Assembly: GCF_028290495.1 (NCBI RefSeq)
Contig: NZ_JAQGJT010000018.1
Location: 1-56,414 of the forward strand
Direction: 5' to 3'
DNA length: 56,414 nucleotides
DNA from: Tardiphaga sp.
Lineage (GTDB): Bacteria > Pseudomonadota > Alphaproteobacteria > Rhizobiales > Xanthobacteraceae
The notes under the pieces were generated by a model that was not told where the DNA came from, did no database searches, and was given only the letters and a program-made list of their open reading frames with translations. A program made the translations under genes and the position numbers. Shown here one piece after another: positions 33,820-42,616 of the stretch (the first letter of the stretch is position 1; the number at the start of each line of letters is the position of its first letter).

Positions 33820-34809
33820 GTGCGCAAATTTCCCCGGATCCTCTCGATGACAGCTCTGACGATCGTAGCCACGCTGGCTGTTCTGGCGCTGGTGACGCAG
33901 GCCGGTGTCTATCTGCTCGAGCAGAAGTATCCGGCGCAGGGATGGTTCGTCGATGTCGCAGGCGGGCGGCTGCATGTCATCGAATTCGGACCGCGCGACG
34001 CCGCCGGTCCGCCGATCGTGCTGGTGCACGGCGCAACTTCCAATCTCGGCGCCATGCGGGTGCCGCTCGGCGACCAGTTGGCGAAGACCCATCGCGTTAT
34101 CCTGATCGATCGCCCGGGCCACGGCTGGAGCACGCGCGATGATCTTGAGAATTCGTCGCCGGCGATCCAGGCCGGGATGATCGACGAGGCGCTGGGGCAG
34201 CTCGGCATCGAGCACGCCATCGTGGTCGTGCATTCGCTGGCGGGCGGACTGGGGGCGCTGCTGGCGCTGGACTATCCGAAGCGTGTCTCGGGTCTGGTGA
34301 TGCTGGCGGGCGTAGCCTATCCGTGGCCCGGCGGGGTCGGCACCTATAACAGGATTGTGACCACCCCGGTGATCGGCCCGCTGCTGGCCTACACGATCAC
34401 GCTGCCGCTGGGCCTGTTGCTGTCTGAGCCCGGCACCCGCGCGGTGTTCCTGCCGCAGGCGATGCCCGAGGGGTACGTGCAGCAGACCGCGATCCCGCTT
34501 GTGCTGCGGCCTCGCGAGTTTCTCGCCAATGCCTGGGATCTGATCACGCTGAAAGCTGCCATCACCGAACAGGCGCCGCGTTATGGCGACATCAAGGTGC
34601 CGACGCTGGTGATCACCGGCGACAGTGACAGCACGGTGTCGCCGGAAATCCACTCCCGCCGCTTTGCCGCCACGGTGCCGGGCGCGAAACTCATCGTGCT
34701 GCCGAATGTCGGCCACATGGTGCAAAATGCAGCGCCCGACCTTATCTGCACGGAGATCGACCGCATGGTTGCCGCGGCTGACACAAGACCGAAGGCGGCT
34801 GCGCGGTAG
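33820..34809 (+). CDS. Alpha/beta hydrolase
   Basis: A 329-residue alpha/beta hydrolase with an N-terminal membrane anchor (about residues 9-28). VLVHGATSNLGA is the oxyanion-hole HG region; VVVHSLAGG is the nucleophile elbow, with Ser in HSLAG in place of the common GxSxG; late VGHMVQN supplies the catalytic His. The acid is probably Asp in VITGDSDSTV. The substrate is unknown; an ester or haloalkane-like small molecule is possible. A GTG at 33820 opens the frame; an ATG at 33847 is an alternative. Last part of a short rightward group with DUF3750 and OsmC. Confidence 0.88.
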   Translation: MRKFPRILSMTALTIVATLAVLALVTQAGVYLLEQKYPAQGWFVDVAGGRLHVIEFGPRDAAGPPIVLVHGATSNLGAMRVPLGDQLAKTHRVILIDRPGHGWSTRDDLENSSPAIQAGMIDEALGQLGIEHAIVVVHSLAGGLGALLALDYPKRVSGLVMLAGVAYPWPGGVGTYNRIVTTPVIGPLLAYTITLPLGLLLSEPGTRAVFLPQAMPEGYVQQTAIPLVLRPREFLANAWDLITLKAAITEQAPRYGDIKVPTLVITGDSDSTVSPEIHSRRFAATVPGAKLIVLPNVGHMVQNAAPDLICTEIDRMVAAADTRPKAAAR

Positions 34810-34850
34810 CGTCCACCCCGATCGAGGCCCCATCACAGCAGGAGATTTGC

Positions 34851-35279
34851 ATGACCACGACTTTCGGATCGGCCAAATGGCAGGGCGGCATCAAGGACGG
34901 CAAGGGCGCAATTTCCACCAAGAGCGGCGCGCTCGCGGACTATCCCTACGGTTTCGCCAGCCGCTTTGAAGGCAAGCCCGGCTCCAATCCCGAAGAGCTG
35001 ATCGGCGCGGCTCATGCGGCCTGTTTTACGATGGCGCTGTCGCTGATCCTCGGCGAAGCCAAGCTGACGGCCGAGTCGATGGAGACCAAGGCCGACGTCA
35101 CGCTGGAGAAGCAGGGCGACGGCTTCGCGATCACCAAGGTGCATCTGACGCTGTCGGCCAAGATACCGGGCGCGGACAAGGCAAAGTTCGACGAACTGAC
35201 GGGTATGGCCAAGGCCGGCTGTCCGGTGTCGAAATTGCTGAAGGCGGAGATCACGCTGGACGCGACGCTGCGGAGCTGA
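34851..35279 (+). CDS. OsmC family peroxiredoxin (organic hydroperoxide resistance)
   Basis: A 142-residue OsmC-type protein with both redox cysteines: Cys58 in AHAACFTMAL and Cys124 in KAGCPVSKLL, and the charged residues Arg38 and Glu48/49 that complete the active site. The family reduces organic hydroperoxides using Cys pairs, usually recharged by lipoylated proteins. The gene starts after GGAGATTTGC, 42 bases after the hydrolase gene. It converges on pyk across a palindromic repeat. Confidence 0.93.
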   Translation: MTTTFGSAKWQGGIKDGKGAISTKSGALADYPYGFASRFEGKPGSNPEELIGAAHAACFTMALSLILGEAKLTAESMETKADVTLEKQGDGFAITKVHLTLSAKIPGADKAKFDELTGMAKAGCPVSKLLKAEITLDATLRS

Positions 35280-35291
35280 GCCAAACTCTGT

Positions 35292-35420
35292 TGTCATTCC
35301 GGGCTGCACTTCTGTCGGCGAAGCCGGCTGGAGTGCAGACCCGGAACCCGGAGATGTTTTGAACAACTCGAGGTTCCGGGTTCGCTTGCAGCTGGCGCTG
35401 CTCCCGCCCCGGAATGACAG
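35292..35420 (+). repeat. Palindromic repeat between osmC and pyk, inverted copy of the TRAP-operon element
   Basis: Begins TGTCATTCCGGG, ends CCCCGGAATGACAG. It matches the reverse complement of 17313-17443, including the hairpin built on GTGCAGACCCGG and the middle block around GAGATGTTTTGAACA. A run of six Ts follows the right end, so on the plus strand it may also end osmC transcription. It lies between converging genes. Confidence 0.75.
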
Positions 35421-35432
35421 TTTTTTGGCTTG

Positions 35433-36860
35433 CTACGTCCCCGCTTTCTCCACGAACGCGATCCGTACCATGTTGGTCGTGCCGGGGGTGCCGAGCGGCA
35501 CGCCGGCGACGATGATGACGCGCTCGCCGGCCTTGGCGAAACCGTCGCGGAACGCGATGTGGCCGGCGCGCTCCACCATGTCGTCCTGATCCCGGGCGTC
35601 TTCCGCCACCACGCAATGCACACCCCACACCAGCGACAATCTTCGCCCGGTGGCGAGATTCGGCGTGATCGCGACCACCGGCGGCTTCGGCCGCTCGCGC
35701 GCCACGCGCAATGCGGTCGAACCCGAACTGGTCCAGCAGATGATCGCGGAGAGGTCGAGCGTCTCGGCAATCCGCCGCGCCGCGTCTGCAATGGCGTCGC
35801 CGGCGGTTGGCTCCGGCTCCGGGCGTTGTGCGGTGAGCACGGTGCGGTAGGTCGGGTCGCGCTCCACCTCCTCGCCGATCCGGTTCATGGTGGCGACGGC
35901 CTCGACCGGAAATTTGCCAGCCGCGGATTCCGCCGACAGCATCACCGCGTCGGCGCCTTCATAGATCGCGGTGGCGACGTCGGAGACCTCGGCGCGGGTC
36001 GGTACCGGGCTCTGGATCATCGATTCCAGCATTTGCGTCGCCACCACCACCGGCTTGCCGGCGCGGCGCGCCATTCGCGTCATGCGCTTCTGCAGGCTCG
36101 GCACGCGTTCCAGCGGCAGTTCGACGCCGAGGTCGCCGCGCGCGACCATCAGCGCGTCGGAGACGTCGAGGATGTCGGCCAGCCGGTCGATCGCCTGCGG
36201 CTTCTCGATCTTCGACATGATCGAGGCGCGGCCGCGCACCAGACGCCGTGCCTCGGTGACATCGTCGGCGCGCTGCACGAACGACAAGGCCACCCAGTCG
36301 ATCCCGATCTCCAGCGCTGCTTCGAGATCGATGCGATCCTTCGGGGTCATCGCTGACACCGGCAGGTCGGTATCGGGCAGGCTGACGCCCTTGCGGTCGG
36401 AAATGCGGCCGCCGATCACGACGCGGGTGACGGCGCGGTCCCTTGAGGTGTCCTCGACGATCAACCGCAGCTTGCCGTCGTCGATCAGCAGCGCATGGCC
36501 GGGCCGCAACGCGGCGAGGATTTCCGGATGCGGCAGCTGCACGCGGGTGGCGTCGCCGGGCGCCGGATCGGAATCCAGAATGAAGGCCTCGCCGTTCTTG
36601 AGCTGGACCGCGCCGTCGGCAAAGGCGCCGACGCGCAATTTCGGGCCCTGCAGGTCGACGAGAATGCCGATCGGCCGGCCGTAGCTGCTTTCGACATTGC
36701 GGATCGTCTTCACCAGCTCGCGCATCTTGTCGTGCGAGGTGTGGCTCATATTGATGCGGAACACGTCGGCGCCCGCCTCGAACAGTTTGCGGATCATCGC
36801 GCTGTCCGAAGACGCGGGGCCCAGCGTGGCGAGGATCTTGATGCGGCGCTGCCGTCTCAT
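35433..36860 (-). CDS. pyk: Pyruvate kinase
   Basis: A 475-residue pyruvate kinase. It begins RRIKILATLGPASSDSAM and has FRINMSH (residues 34-40), the K+/substrate loop with Arg35/Asn37/Ser39, IMSKIEKPQAI (214-224) holding the catalytic Lys, VVATQMLESMIQSPVPTRAE, and AVMLSAESAAGKFPVEAV. It converts phosphoenolpyruvate and ADP to pyruvate and ATP in glycolysis. The ATG at 36860 overlaps the stop of the DUF1036 gene by four bases, so both are translated together from an upstream promoter. Confidence 0.97.
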   Translation of the reverse strand: MRRQRRIKILATLGPASSDSAMIRKLFEAGADVFRINMSHTSHDKMRELVKTIRNVESSYGRPIGILVDLQGPKLRVGAFADGAVQLKNGEAFILDSDPAPGDATRVQLPHPEILAALRPGHALLIDDGKLRLIVEDTSRDRAVTRVVIGGRISDRKGVSLPDTDLPVSAMTPKDRIDLEAALEIGIDWVALSFVQRADDVTEARRLVRGRASIMSKIEKPQAIDRLADILDVSDALMVARGDLGVELPLERVPSLQKRMTRMARRAGKPVVVATQMLESMIQSPVPTRAEVSDVATAIYEGADAVMLSAESAAGKFPVEAVATMNRIGEEVERDPTYRTVLTAQRPEPEPTAGDAIADAARRIAETLDLSAIICWTSSGSTALRVARERPKPPVVAITPNLATGRRLSLVWGVHCVVAEDARDQDDMVERAGHIAFRDGFAKAGERVIIVAGVPLGTPGTTNMVRIAFVEKAGT

Positions 36861-37450
36861 GGCTTGGCGCCGGGCGTGGCCGGCGGCAGGGTGGAGCCGG
36901 GCGGCGGACCGCCCGGGGCATTCGGCATGCCCGGGAAACCCTGGCCGGGCGGACCGACGGGACTCGGCATGCCGGGCAGCCGCGGCGGTTGCTGCTCGTT
37001 GGTCTCGGTCAATTGCACCGTCCAGGCACGCTGCTCGCCGGTATCGACCTCGAAGAAGCCGGTACGGTCAAAGCCGCGCGCCAGGCAGTTCTCGGTGCCC
37101 TTGATGGTGAATTCCTTGTCGCGCGAGCACATGAAGGCCTGGCCCGACCATTCGCCGCCGCGATCATAATCCAGCGCGTAGATGTAGTAGAACCGGGCCA
37201 CCAGCGTGCCCCGCAGCAGCGTCTCGCAGGCCCGCGACGACACGTTCCACCAGCCCTCGGTGGTCCAGCCCTCGGCATCCTTGTAGCCGAGCGCAATGCC
37301 GACCCGGCTCGAGGTGTTGTTGCAGAGCCGGAAGTCGGCCGCGGCGGGGCTGGCCCACAGGCACATCCAGGCGAGCGCCAGCGCCGGCACCAGGCCGGCT
37401 ATCAGGCTCCGTCTCAACACGGGGCGGCAATCAGAATCTGCAATGGTCAT
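36857..37450 (-). CDS. DUF1036 domain-containing exported protein
   Basis: A 197-residue protein with an N-terminal signal peptide (about residues 14-38, ending AAAD-FR). The mature domain has DFRLCNNTSSRVGIALGYKD and GWWNVSSRACETLLRG, which match DUF1036, a family with conserved cysteines. The tail is Pro/Gly-rich (residues 150-197). It is in the same unit as pyk, overlapping its start by four bases, an arrangement conserved in related genomes as far as I recognise. Function unknown; a periplasmic location is inferred. Confidence 0.85.
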   Translation of the reverse strand: MTIADSDCRPVLRRSLIAGLVPALALAWMCLWASPAAADFRLCNNTSSRVGIALGYKDAEGWTTEGWWNVSSRACETLLRGTLVARFYYIYALDYDRGGEWSGQAFMCSRDKEFTIKGTENCLARGFDRTGFFEVDTGEQRAWTVQLTETNEQQPPRLPGMPSPVGPPGQGFPGMPNAPGGPPPGSTLPPATPGAKP

Positions 37451-37627
37451 GGGGCGAAGCTATATCAATTTCATTGCTGATTTCGCTTCACCCGTCGCAA
37501 CTGTCAACGGTGGCGCAACCAGATGGCGGGCACAGCCTGTTTGATCGGTGATATGGCAAAATCTGTGGCCGTGCCCATGTTAGACCGACAGCCTAGACCG
37601 GCGGCGGCGCAACAGCGAGATCACAGC

Positions 37628-37930
37628 ATGGCGATGGACGACAAGACCCGAACGGAATTGGAAGCCGCAGTTTTCCGCCGCCTGGTTGAACATTTGCGCA
37701 ATCGTACCGACGTGCAGAACATCGACCTGATGAATCTGGTCGGTTTCTGCCGCAACTGCCTGTCGAACTGGATGAAGGACGCCGCTGACGCTCAAGGCGT
37801 GCCGTTGAGCAAGGACGACAGCCGCGAGGCGGTCTACGGCATGCCCTACGAGGACTGGAAAGCGCTGCACCAGACACCGGCCAGCGCCGAGCAGGTCGAG
37901 GCGATGAAGAAGGTCCCTACCGGGCATTGA
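37628..37930 (+). CDS. DUF1244 domain-containing protein
   Basis: A 100-residue protein matching DUF1244: FRRLVEHLRNRTDVQNIDLM and LVGFCRNCLSNW are the hallmarks, with the conserved Cys pair in FCRNC. It may bind a metal through these cysteines; the role is not established. The ATG at 37628 is chosen over upstream in-frame codons because it matches the family N terminus. It is divergent from the DUF1036/pyk unit, 177 bases apart. Confidence 0.9.
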   Translation: MAMDDKTRTELEAAVFRRLVEHLRNRTDVQNIDLMNLVGFCRNCLSNWMKDAADAQGVPLSKDDSREAVYGMPYEDWKALHQTPASAEQVEAMKKVPTGH

Positions 37931-38131
37931 GCCGCGCCCCGGGATCGCTGCCGCGGTCAACCCGGCACCCGATTCACGGGCTATTAACCGCGTATTATTC
38001 CGGGGGTGCTGTGGATGTCGGTGACGGCACCTTGACCTGAGTCGCCTCACCCAAGAGTGTCTTTTCCGAAAGACGGGCCCCGTTGCCGGGCCTGTCGCTG
38101 CCTTCCAACATCAGTTTATCAGGAGTTTCCG

Positions 38132-38407
38132 ATGGCCACCTCTGCAGCGTCCGTTCTGGACGATCAGGCGACCCATTCCTTCGCCAAGGACCAGCTCAAG
38201 GCCATCGTCGAACGCATCGAGCGGCTCGAAGAGGAAAAGAAGACGATTTCCGACGACATCAAGGATGTCTATGGCGAAGCCAAGGGCAACGGCTACGACG
38301 TCAAGGCGCTGCGCACCATCATCCGCATGCGCAAGCAGGACGCCAACGAACGCGCCGAGCAGGAAACGATCCTGGATACCTATCTGCAAGCGCTGGGCAT
38401 GCTGTAA
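38132..38407 (+). CDS. gapR: GapR nucleoid-associated protein (DUF2312)
   Basis: A 91-residue protein with the GapR helix: [19 protein letters not shown], then [20 protein letters not shown]. GapR of Caulobacter binds AT-rich and positively supercoiled DNA ahead of replication forks and assists topoisomerases. AGGAG eleven bases before the ATG at 38132 fixes the start. It is preceded by a 201-base gap and followed by a small GGCGGTT palindrome and a longer repeat, which may end transcription. Confidence 0.95.
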   Translation: MATSAASVLDDQATHSFAKDQLKAIVERIERLEEEKKTISDDIKDVYGEAKGNGYDVKALRTIIRMRKQDANERAEQETILDTYLQALGML

Positions 38408-38433
38408 GGCGGTTTAACCGCCCCTGCACTCAG

Positions 38434-38533
38434 ACTGTCATCCCCGCGAGAGCGGGGATCCAGTGCCTCCGGCGCCGAGTGATTCACAGGCGCCGGCGTC
38501 TACTGCATCGCCCGCTTTCGCGGGCGATGACAG
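38434..38533. repeat. Palindromic repeat (CTGTCATCCCCGC type) after gapR
   Basis: Starts CTGTCATCCCCGCGAGAGCG and ends GCGGGCGATGACAG; internal stem CGCGAGAGCGGGGAT and CCGGCGCC/GGCGCCGG also pair. The CTGTCAT/ATGACAG ends are shared with the other two repeats of this window. It lies between gapR and the DUF882 gene, both pointing toward it. Confidence 0.6.
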
Positions 38534-38594
38534 CCGAGCGAAGCCGCAAGGCTCCGCGCCATGATGCCCGATTACTGAAAGTGCCGCCTGCGCC

Positions 38595-40301
38595 TCAGCG
38601 CAGCGAGGCTGTGCGCGTGAAGGCCGTCGTCGTCAGCGTGGCCGAGATCGAGCCGGTGAACCGCTCGCAGATCAGACCCATCAGCGGATCTTCCGAGAAG
38701 CCCATCGCCACCACCATCTGCGGCTTGACGAAGTGGGGGCGCAGCATGGTGAGGTCGCTGCCGCCCATCACGGTCGCCGACATCGAGGTAGAGGCTGATG
38801 GCGCGATGATCATCGCGCGCATCCACACGTTGTTCTCCGGGATCGCAGCTGCGGCCAGCCGCGTCGAGACCGCAACGACGCGGCCCTGCGCCGGCATGTT
38901 CTTCCCGACCACGGTGGTGACGTTGTTCAGGGCCATCGGATTGCGCGCCACCGAGGCCGGTCGCATCCCGCGGGGCATCGGCGCGGACGCGGTGACCACC
39001 TGCGGGCGCTCAACCGGCGATGTCGCGGCGGGCGCGTACGCCATCGCCTTGGCGAAAGCCGACGTCTTGTCGGCGGCATCGTTCGGCGCTTGCGGATCCA
39101 CGGCGTTGGAGAGCGCCTGACGCGCGCTGAGCGCGGCGACAAGCTGCGGCGCCGCCTGCTTCGGTGCAGCCGGCATTTCATCCCAGAAGCCGCGGGCATT
39201 GATGATGTCGGCCGGGGACTGCGGCCTGGAGCCGGCGAGGTCGCCGGGCGGGCGCGGCAGCGGGTTGCCGTCGGAAGCCATCTTGGGCGCCACAACCGGG
39301 GCGGGCGGCGTCGGCAGCGATTTCACGTCAGCCGAAGCGACCTGGAAGCTGGCCGCCTGCGCCGGCTTGGCGCGTGGCATCGGAACGGGCTCGGTGGACT
39401 TCGCCGGCATCGCCGCGGCCATCAGGCCGACAGCAGAGGGCTTGGCCGGGGCAACGGCGGGAGCCGCGCCCTCGTCATCGTCGTCATTCGCCGCCTTGCC
39501 CTTGAACAGCGCGGTGAACAAGCCGGGCTTGTTCTTGGCCAGTGCGGCATCGTCGCCATCGCCGCGCTTCTCGATCTCGGCCATCGCCACCTGGTAGCCG
39601 GGCAGCGGATTGCCGTCAGAGGGAACGTGTACGGTGCGGCCGTTCGGGAACACGCGGGCGAGCTGGTCATGCGTCATGCGCGGCCAGTGCCGGATGTTGC
39701 CGGTGTCGAGATGCACGAAGGGCGAGCCGGAGGTCGGGTAGAAGCCGACGCCGCCGCGCTGCAGGCGAAGCCCGGCGTTGCGGATCTGATCGAGCGGTAC
39801 GCCGGGAATGAAGAAGTCCATCGCATGGCCGAGCATATGCTGGCTGGAGCGCGCAACGCCCGAGGAGCGGCGGCGCAGCATGGCGTTGGTGGCGGGGGAG
39901 CGGTAGGCGGAAATGATCTGGATCGGCTGCTTGCCGTCGACGTCGCGGTAGACTTCCCAGAGGATGTCGAACAGGCGACGGTCCATCGTGGTCTGGTCCT
40001 GGCTGCGCCAGTCGCGGAGGAAGTGGTTGATCCGCTTCATCCCGTCGTCGTCGTAGCGGCCGCTGCGCTTGAAGGTGACGGTGAGGTCTTCGCCGGAATG
40101 GGTGTGGTGGAAGGAGAGGGTACGGCTGTCGCCCAGCGCGGTGGCGTCGTGGACCGTGCCGGCCCCGGCCATCATCAGCAGCGTCGTCAGCCCGGCATGA
40201 AAGCCGGCGCGTGACGGCAGCGATTTGAAATGGCGTGCGAAAACAGCCAGCACGTATGAGCCCACCCGTTCAGTCGAACTCTTCGCGACCCCATGCGGCA
40301 A
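38595..40301 (-). CDS. DUF882 / peptidase M15A-type cell wall protein with long C-terminal low-complexity region
   Basis: The N-terminal half (about residues 55-215) is a DUF882/M15A peptidoglycan carboxypeptidase-like domain: SFHHTHSGEDLTVTFKRSGR, QIISAYRSPATNAMLR, SQHMLGHAMDFFIPG and HLDTGNIRHWPRM carry the His/Asp zinc ligands (here H and D in GHAMDF and H in VHLDTG). The remaining 350 residues are Ala/Pro-rich without a recognised domain. It probably trims peptides of the cell wall. The start is uncertain: TTG at 40301 gives an N-terminal hydrophobic segment; a GTG at 40265 is an alternative. It lies next to an L,D-transpeptidase gene on the same strand. Confidence 0.8.
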   Translation of the reverse strand: MPHGVAKSSTERVGSYVLAVFARHFKSLPSRAGFHAGLTTLLMMAGAGTVHDATALGDSRTLSFHHTHSGEDLTVTFKRSGRYDDDGMKRINHFLRDWRSQDQTTMDRRLFDILWEVYRDVDGKQPIQIISAYRSPATNAMLRRRSSGVARSSQHMLGHAMDFFIPGVPLDQIRNAGLRLQRGGVGFYPTSGSPFVHLDTGNIRHWPRMTHDQLARVFPNGRTVHVPSDGNPLPGYQVAMAEIEKRGDGDDAALAKNKPGLFTALFKGKAANDDDDEGAAPAVAPAKPSAVGLMAAAMPAKSTEPVPMPRAKPAQAASFQVASADVKSLPTPPAPVVAPKMASDGNPLPRPPGDLAGSRPQSPADIINARGFWDEMPAAPKQAAPQLVAALSARQALSNAVDPQAPNDAADKTSAFAKAMAYAPAATSPVERPQVVTASAPMPRGMRPASVARNPMALNNVTTVVGKNMPAQGRVVAVSTRLAAAAIPENNVWMRAMIIAPSASTSMSATVMGGSDLTMLRPHFVKPQMVVAMGFSEDPLMGLICERFTGSISATLTTTAFTRTASLR

Positions 40302-40428
40302 AGAGCGTGAACACGTCTTAAACAGGGAGGGTTAATCGAGATTTACACCACTCCCCCCAAGTAGAACCCCGAAGTAACCCCTCGACTGTGGCGAAAAATA
40401 GCCCTGTGCTGAAATGGTGATGGAGATT

Positions 40429-40445
40429 GGTTAACTTTGGTTAAC
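40429..40445. promoter_or_regulatory. GGTTAAC direct repeat, possible CtrA-like site
   Basis: GGTTAAC occurs at 40429-40435 and 40439-40445, one helical turn apart, about 130 bases before the DUF882 gene start. TTAA copies are six bases apart, one less than the classical CtrA spacing of seven, so this is only a candidate. Confidence 0.3.
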
Positions 40446-40467
40446 CGCAACCACGTGAACAGCGCAA

Positions 40468-40500
40468 CGAAAAAGGGCTCCGCGAATCTGCGAAGCCCTT
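40468..40500 (-). terminator. Intrinsic terminator after the L,D-transpeptidase gene
   Basis: AAGGGCT (40473-40479) pairs with AGCCCTT (40494-40500), extended inside by CGC/GCG (40481-40483 with 40490-40492). On the minus strand the stem is followed by a run of five Ts. It lies just after the stop of the transpeptidase gene, so it should end that transcript. Confidence 0.85.
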
Positions 40501-40525
40501 GATTTATTAGAGGTTATTGGGCCTG

Positions 40526-42616
40526 TCAGCGCGTCACTGTGCGGCGCGGGCGCTGGCCCTGCACTGGTGGCGGCGGGGTCGGTCCGCCGAACAGGCGCTC
40601 GAAGAACGACGGTCCGCTGCTGGCGCCCGGGCCATTATCGTTGAAGGCGACGCCCTGCGGGATATCAGCGCGGGGGCGCGCATAGCTCGGCTGCGACTTG
40701 GCGACGACGGTTTCGAGGTCCTTGCCCTTGGCGTTGCGCAGGATCGAGAGCATTTGCGCGTCGCGGCCGTAGATGTCGTTGCGCAGCTGCAGCTTGCCGG
40801 CATCATCAACCCAGGCGGTCTGGTAGGTGATGTTGACCGGGATCGGCGTCGGGAATTTGAGGTCGATCTCGCTGCTGCCGTACATCGAGCGGATCTTCTC
40901 CGGCGTGTAGCGCTCACCCGGCATGGTGATGTTGAGCAACGTCGCGGCGTACTGATCCGGGTTCTGCACGCGCATGCAGCCGTGGCTGAAGGCGCGGACA
41001 TCGCGCGAGAACAGGTTCTTGTCCGGGGTGTCGTGCTGATACACGAGGAATCTGTTCGGGAAGTTGAAGCGGATGCGGCCGAGCGCATTGGCTTCGCCGG
41101 GCGGCTGCGCGATGTGGATGCTGCCGTCGTTGTTGCGCGTCAGCTTGAGCCCCATGCGCGACAGCACGGTCGGATCCTGCTGCAAAGCGGGCAGGTATTC
41201 GTTGTAGATGATCGAGGGCGGCACGTTCCAGGTCGGGTTGACGGTGATGTACTTCATCGTCTCGACCATCAAGGGCGTGGCGTGCGAGCCAACCTTGCCG
41301 ACGACCACGCGGGTGGTCCACGCCTGGGTGTCGTTATGCATCACCTTCAGCGTGAAGTCGGGAATGTTCAGCATCACATAGGCATTGCCGACCGCCGGTG
41401 CGCCGAGCTGGCGGGGCAGCCAGCGCCAACGCTCCATGTTGACGATCAGCGTGTCGATCTGGCGGTCGCGCTTCGGCGCGTTCATCGCGCGCACGGTGGC
41501 GTCATCCAGCACGCCGCTCGGCTTCAACTCGTTGCTCGCCTGAAACTTCCGCACGGCTTCGGCGACTGCGGCATCGTATTTGTTGTCGTCCGGATTCTCG
41601 ACGTTGAGACGGGCGCGCAGCATCGGCACGCGCGCGTCTTCCATCACGGTGGCGACTTGCTTCTTCTTCGGCTTGACGAATTTCAGCGCCGGGCCTTCGG
41701 CCACGGGCTGCACCGGCAGGCCGGTTTCGCCGCGCAGTTCGGCCAGCTTCTTCTTCAGTTCGCGATAGGCCTTGTGCGGCGGGTTGTAGCCCTCCAGCGC
41801 AGCGGAAGCGTCCTTCGCAGTGGAAACGTGGGCGAGCACCTCGGCCGGATCGGTCGGGTGTTCGGGGAAGGCGATGTCGCCGGAAATCTGCGACCAATGC
41901 ATGCGGCCGCTCTGCGCCTGACGGGCGTAGTCGAGCATGCTCGCGGTCAGCTTCAACTCGGCTTCGGCGAGCGAGTCCGGCGTGGCGGCCGTAGTGAAAT
42001 CCGGCGTCGGGTAATCGGCGGCAGCGAGGCCGTCTGCGGCGGCGTCCTTGAGGCGCGCCATCACGCTCCTGGCGGCCGCGGTCGGCGTGCCGCCCTGCGT
42101 CCACAGCGGCGCGAAATCGCGTGCGGTGTAGAACTTCTCGACAGCGGCGCGCTCGCCCTTTCGGTCGAAATACTTCGACGACTTGGCGCCGAGCATCTCA
42201 CGCATCTTGTCGGCGACTGGCTGGTCGGTTGATGCGACGGTGGTTGCGGGCTTGCTGATTTCTTTCGCCTGTTCCTTGGCGGGCTCGGCGGCGGCTGGCG
42301 CCACGGCGGGGGCGGCTGCGGTGTCGGCCGGCTTCACCGGCGTGTCGGTTGGCTGCGCGGCCACCGACTTGTCGGCGTCCTTGCTGGCATCAGGGACCGA
42401 GGCGGTGCTGTCGACCTTGAAGTCGCTCGCGGTCGGCGGCGCCACATTGGCGGGTTCGGGGCGCGGCACGGCGGCGTCGATCGCCAGTTCGGATGTGCTG
42501 TCGCGGGGCGAGGGGGACTGCGCGAAGGCGGCGCTGGCGGAGACCGTCAGGAACGTCGCGGCGACGGCCATCAGCACGCGATCAAATCCGAAACGGCGAT
42601 TCGAGTAGTCAGGCAT
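40526..42616 (-). CDS. L,D-transpeptidase (YcbB-type)
   Basis: A 696-residue exported protein with a signal peptide (MPDYSNRR..., cleaved near AAFAQ-SP), a Pro/Ala/Thr-rich linker, an L,D-transpeptidase scaffold, a PG-binding helical domain (around FQASNELKPSG, residues 370-390) and the catalytic YkuD domain. The active site is SHGCMRV with Cys547, plus LVYQHDTPDKN carrying a conserved His. It should form 3-3 crosslinks in peptidoglycan or attach lipoproteins to it. GAGGTG upstream supports ATG 42616; a probable promoter (TTGGGC, TAGAAT) lies about 100 bases upstream. The C-terminal tail is Pro-rich. Confidence 0.92.
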   Translation of the reverse strand: MPDYSNRRFGFDRVLMAVAATFLTVSASAAFAQSPSPRDSTSELAIDAAVPRPEPANVAPPTASDFKVDSTASVPDASKDADKSVAAQPTDTPVKPADTAAAPAVAPAAAEPAKEQAKEISKPATTVASTDQPVADKMREMLGAKSSKYFDRKGERAAVEKFYTARDFAPLWTQGGTPTAAARSVMARLKDAAADGLAAADYPTPDFTTAATPDSLAEAELKLTASMLDYARQAQSGRMHWSQISGDIAFPEHPTDPAEVLAHVSTAKDASAALEGYNPPHKAYRELKKKLAELRGETGLPVQPVAEGPALKFVKPKKKQVATVMEDARVPMLRARLNVENPDDNKYDAAVAEAVRKFQASNELKPSGVLDDATVRAMNAPKRDRQIDTLIVNMERWRWLPRQLGAPAVGNAYVMLNIPDFTLKVMHNDTQAWTTRVVVGKVGSHATPLMVETMKYITVNPTWNVPPSIIYNEYLPALQQDPTVLSRMGLKLTRNNDGSIHIAQPPGEANALGRIRFNFPNRFLVYQHDTPDKNLFSRDVRAFSHGCMRVQNPDQYAATLLNITMPGERYTPEKIRSMYGSSEIDLKFPTPIPVNITYQTAWVDDAGKLQLRNDIYGRDAQMLSILRNAKGKDLETVVAKSQPSYARPRADIPQGVAFNDNGPGASSGPSFFERLFGGPTPPPPVQGQRPRRTVTR

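Noticed and set aside
38407..38421. GGCGGTTTAACCGCC palindrome right after gapR as a terminator
   Set aside because: The stem is perfect but the loop is only one to three bases and no T-tract follows, so I did not call it a terminator.
40517..42232. 571-residue plus-strand frame opposite the L,D-transpeptidase
   Set aside because: Arg/Val/His-rich shadow with no signal, membrane pattern or motif; the sense gene carries SHGCMRV and a terminator in the right place.
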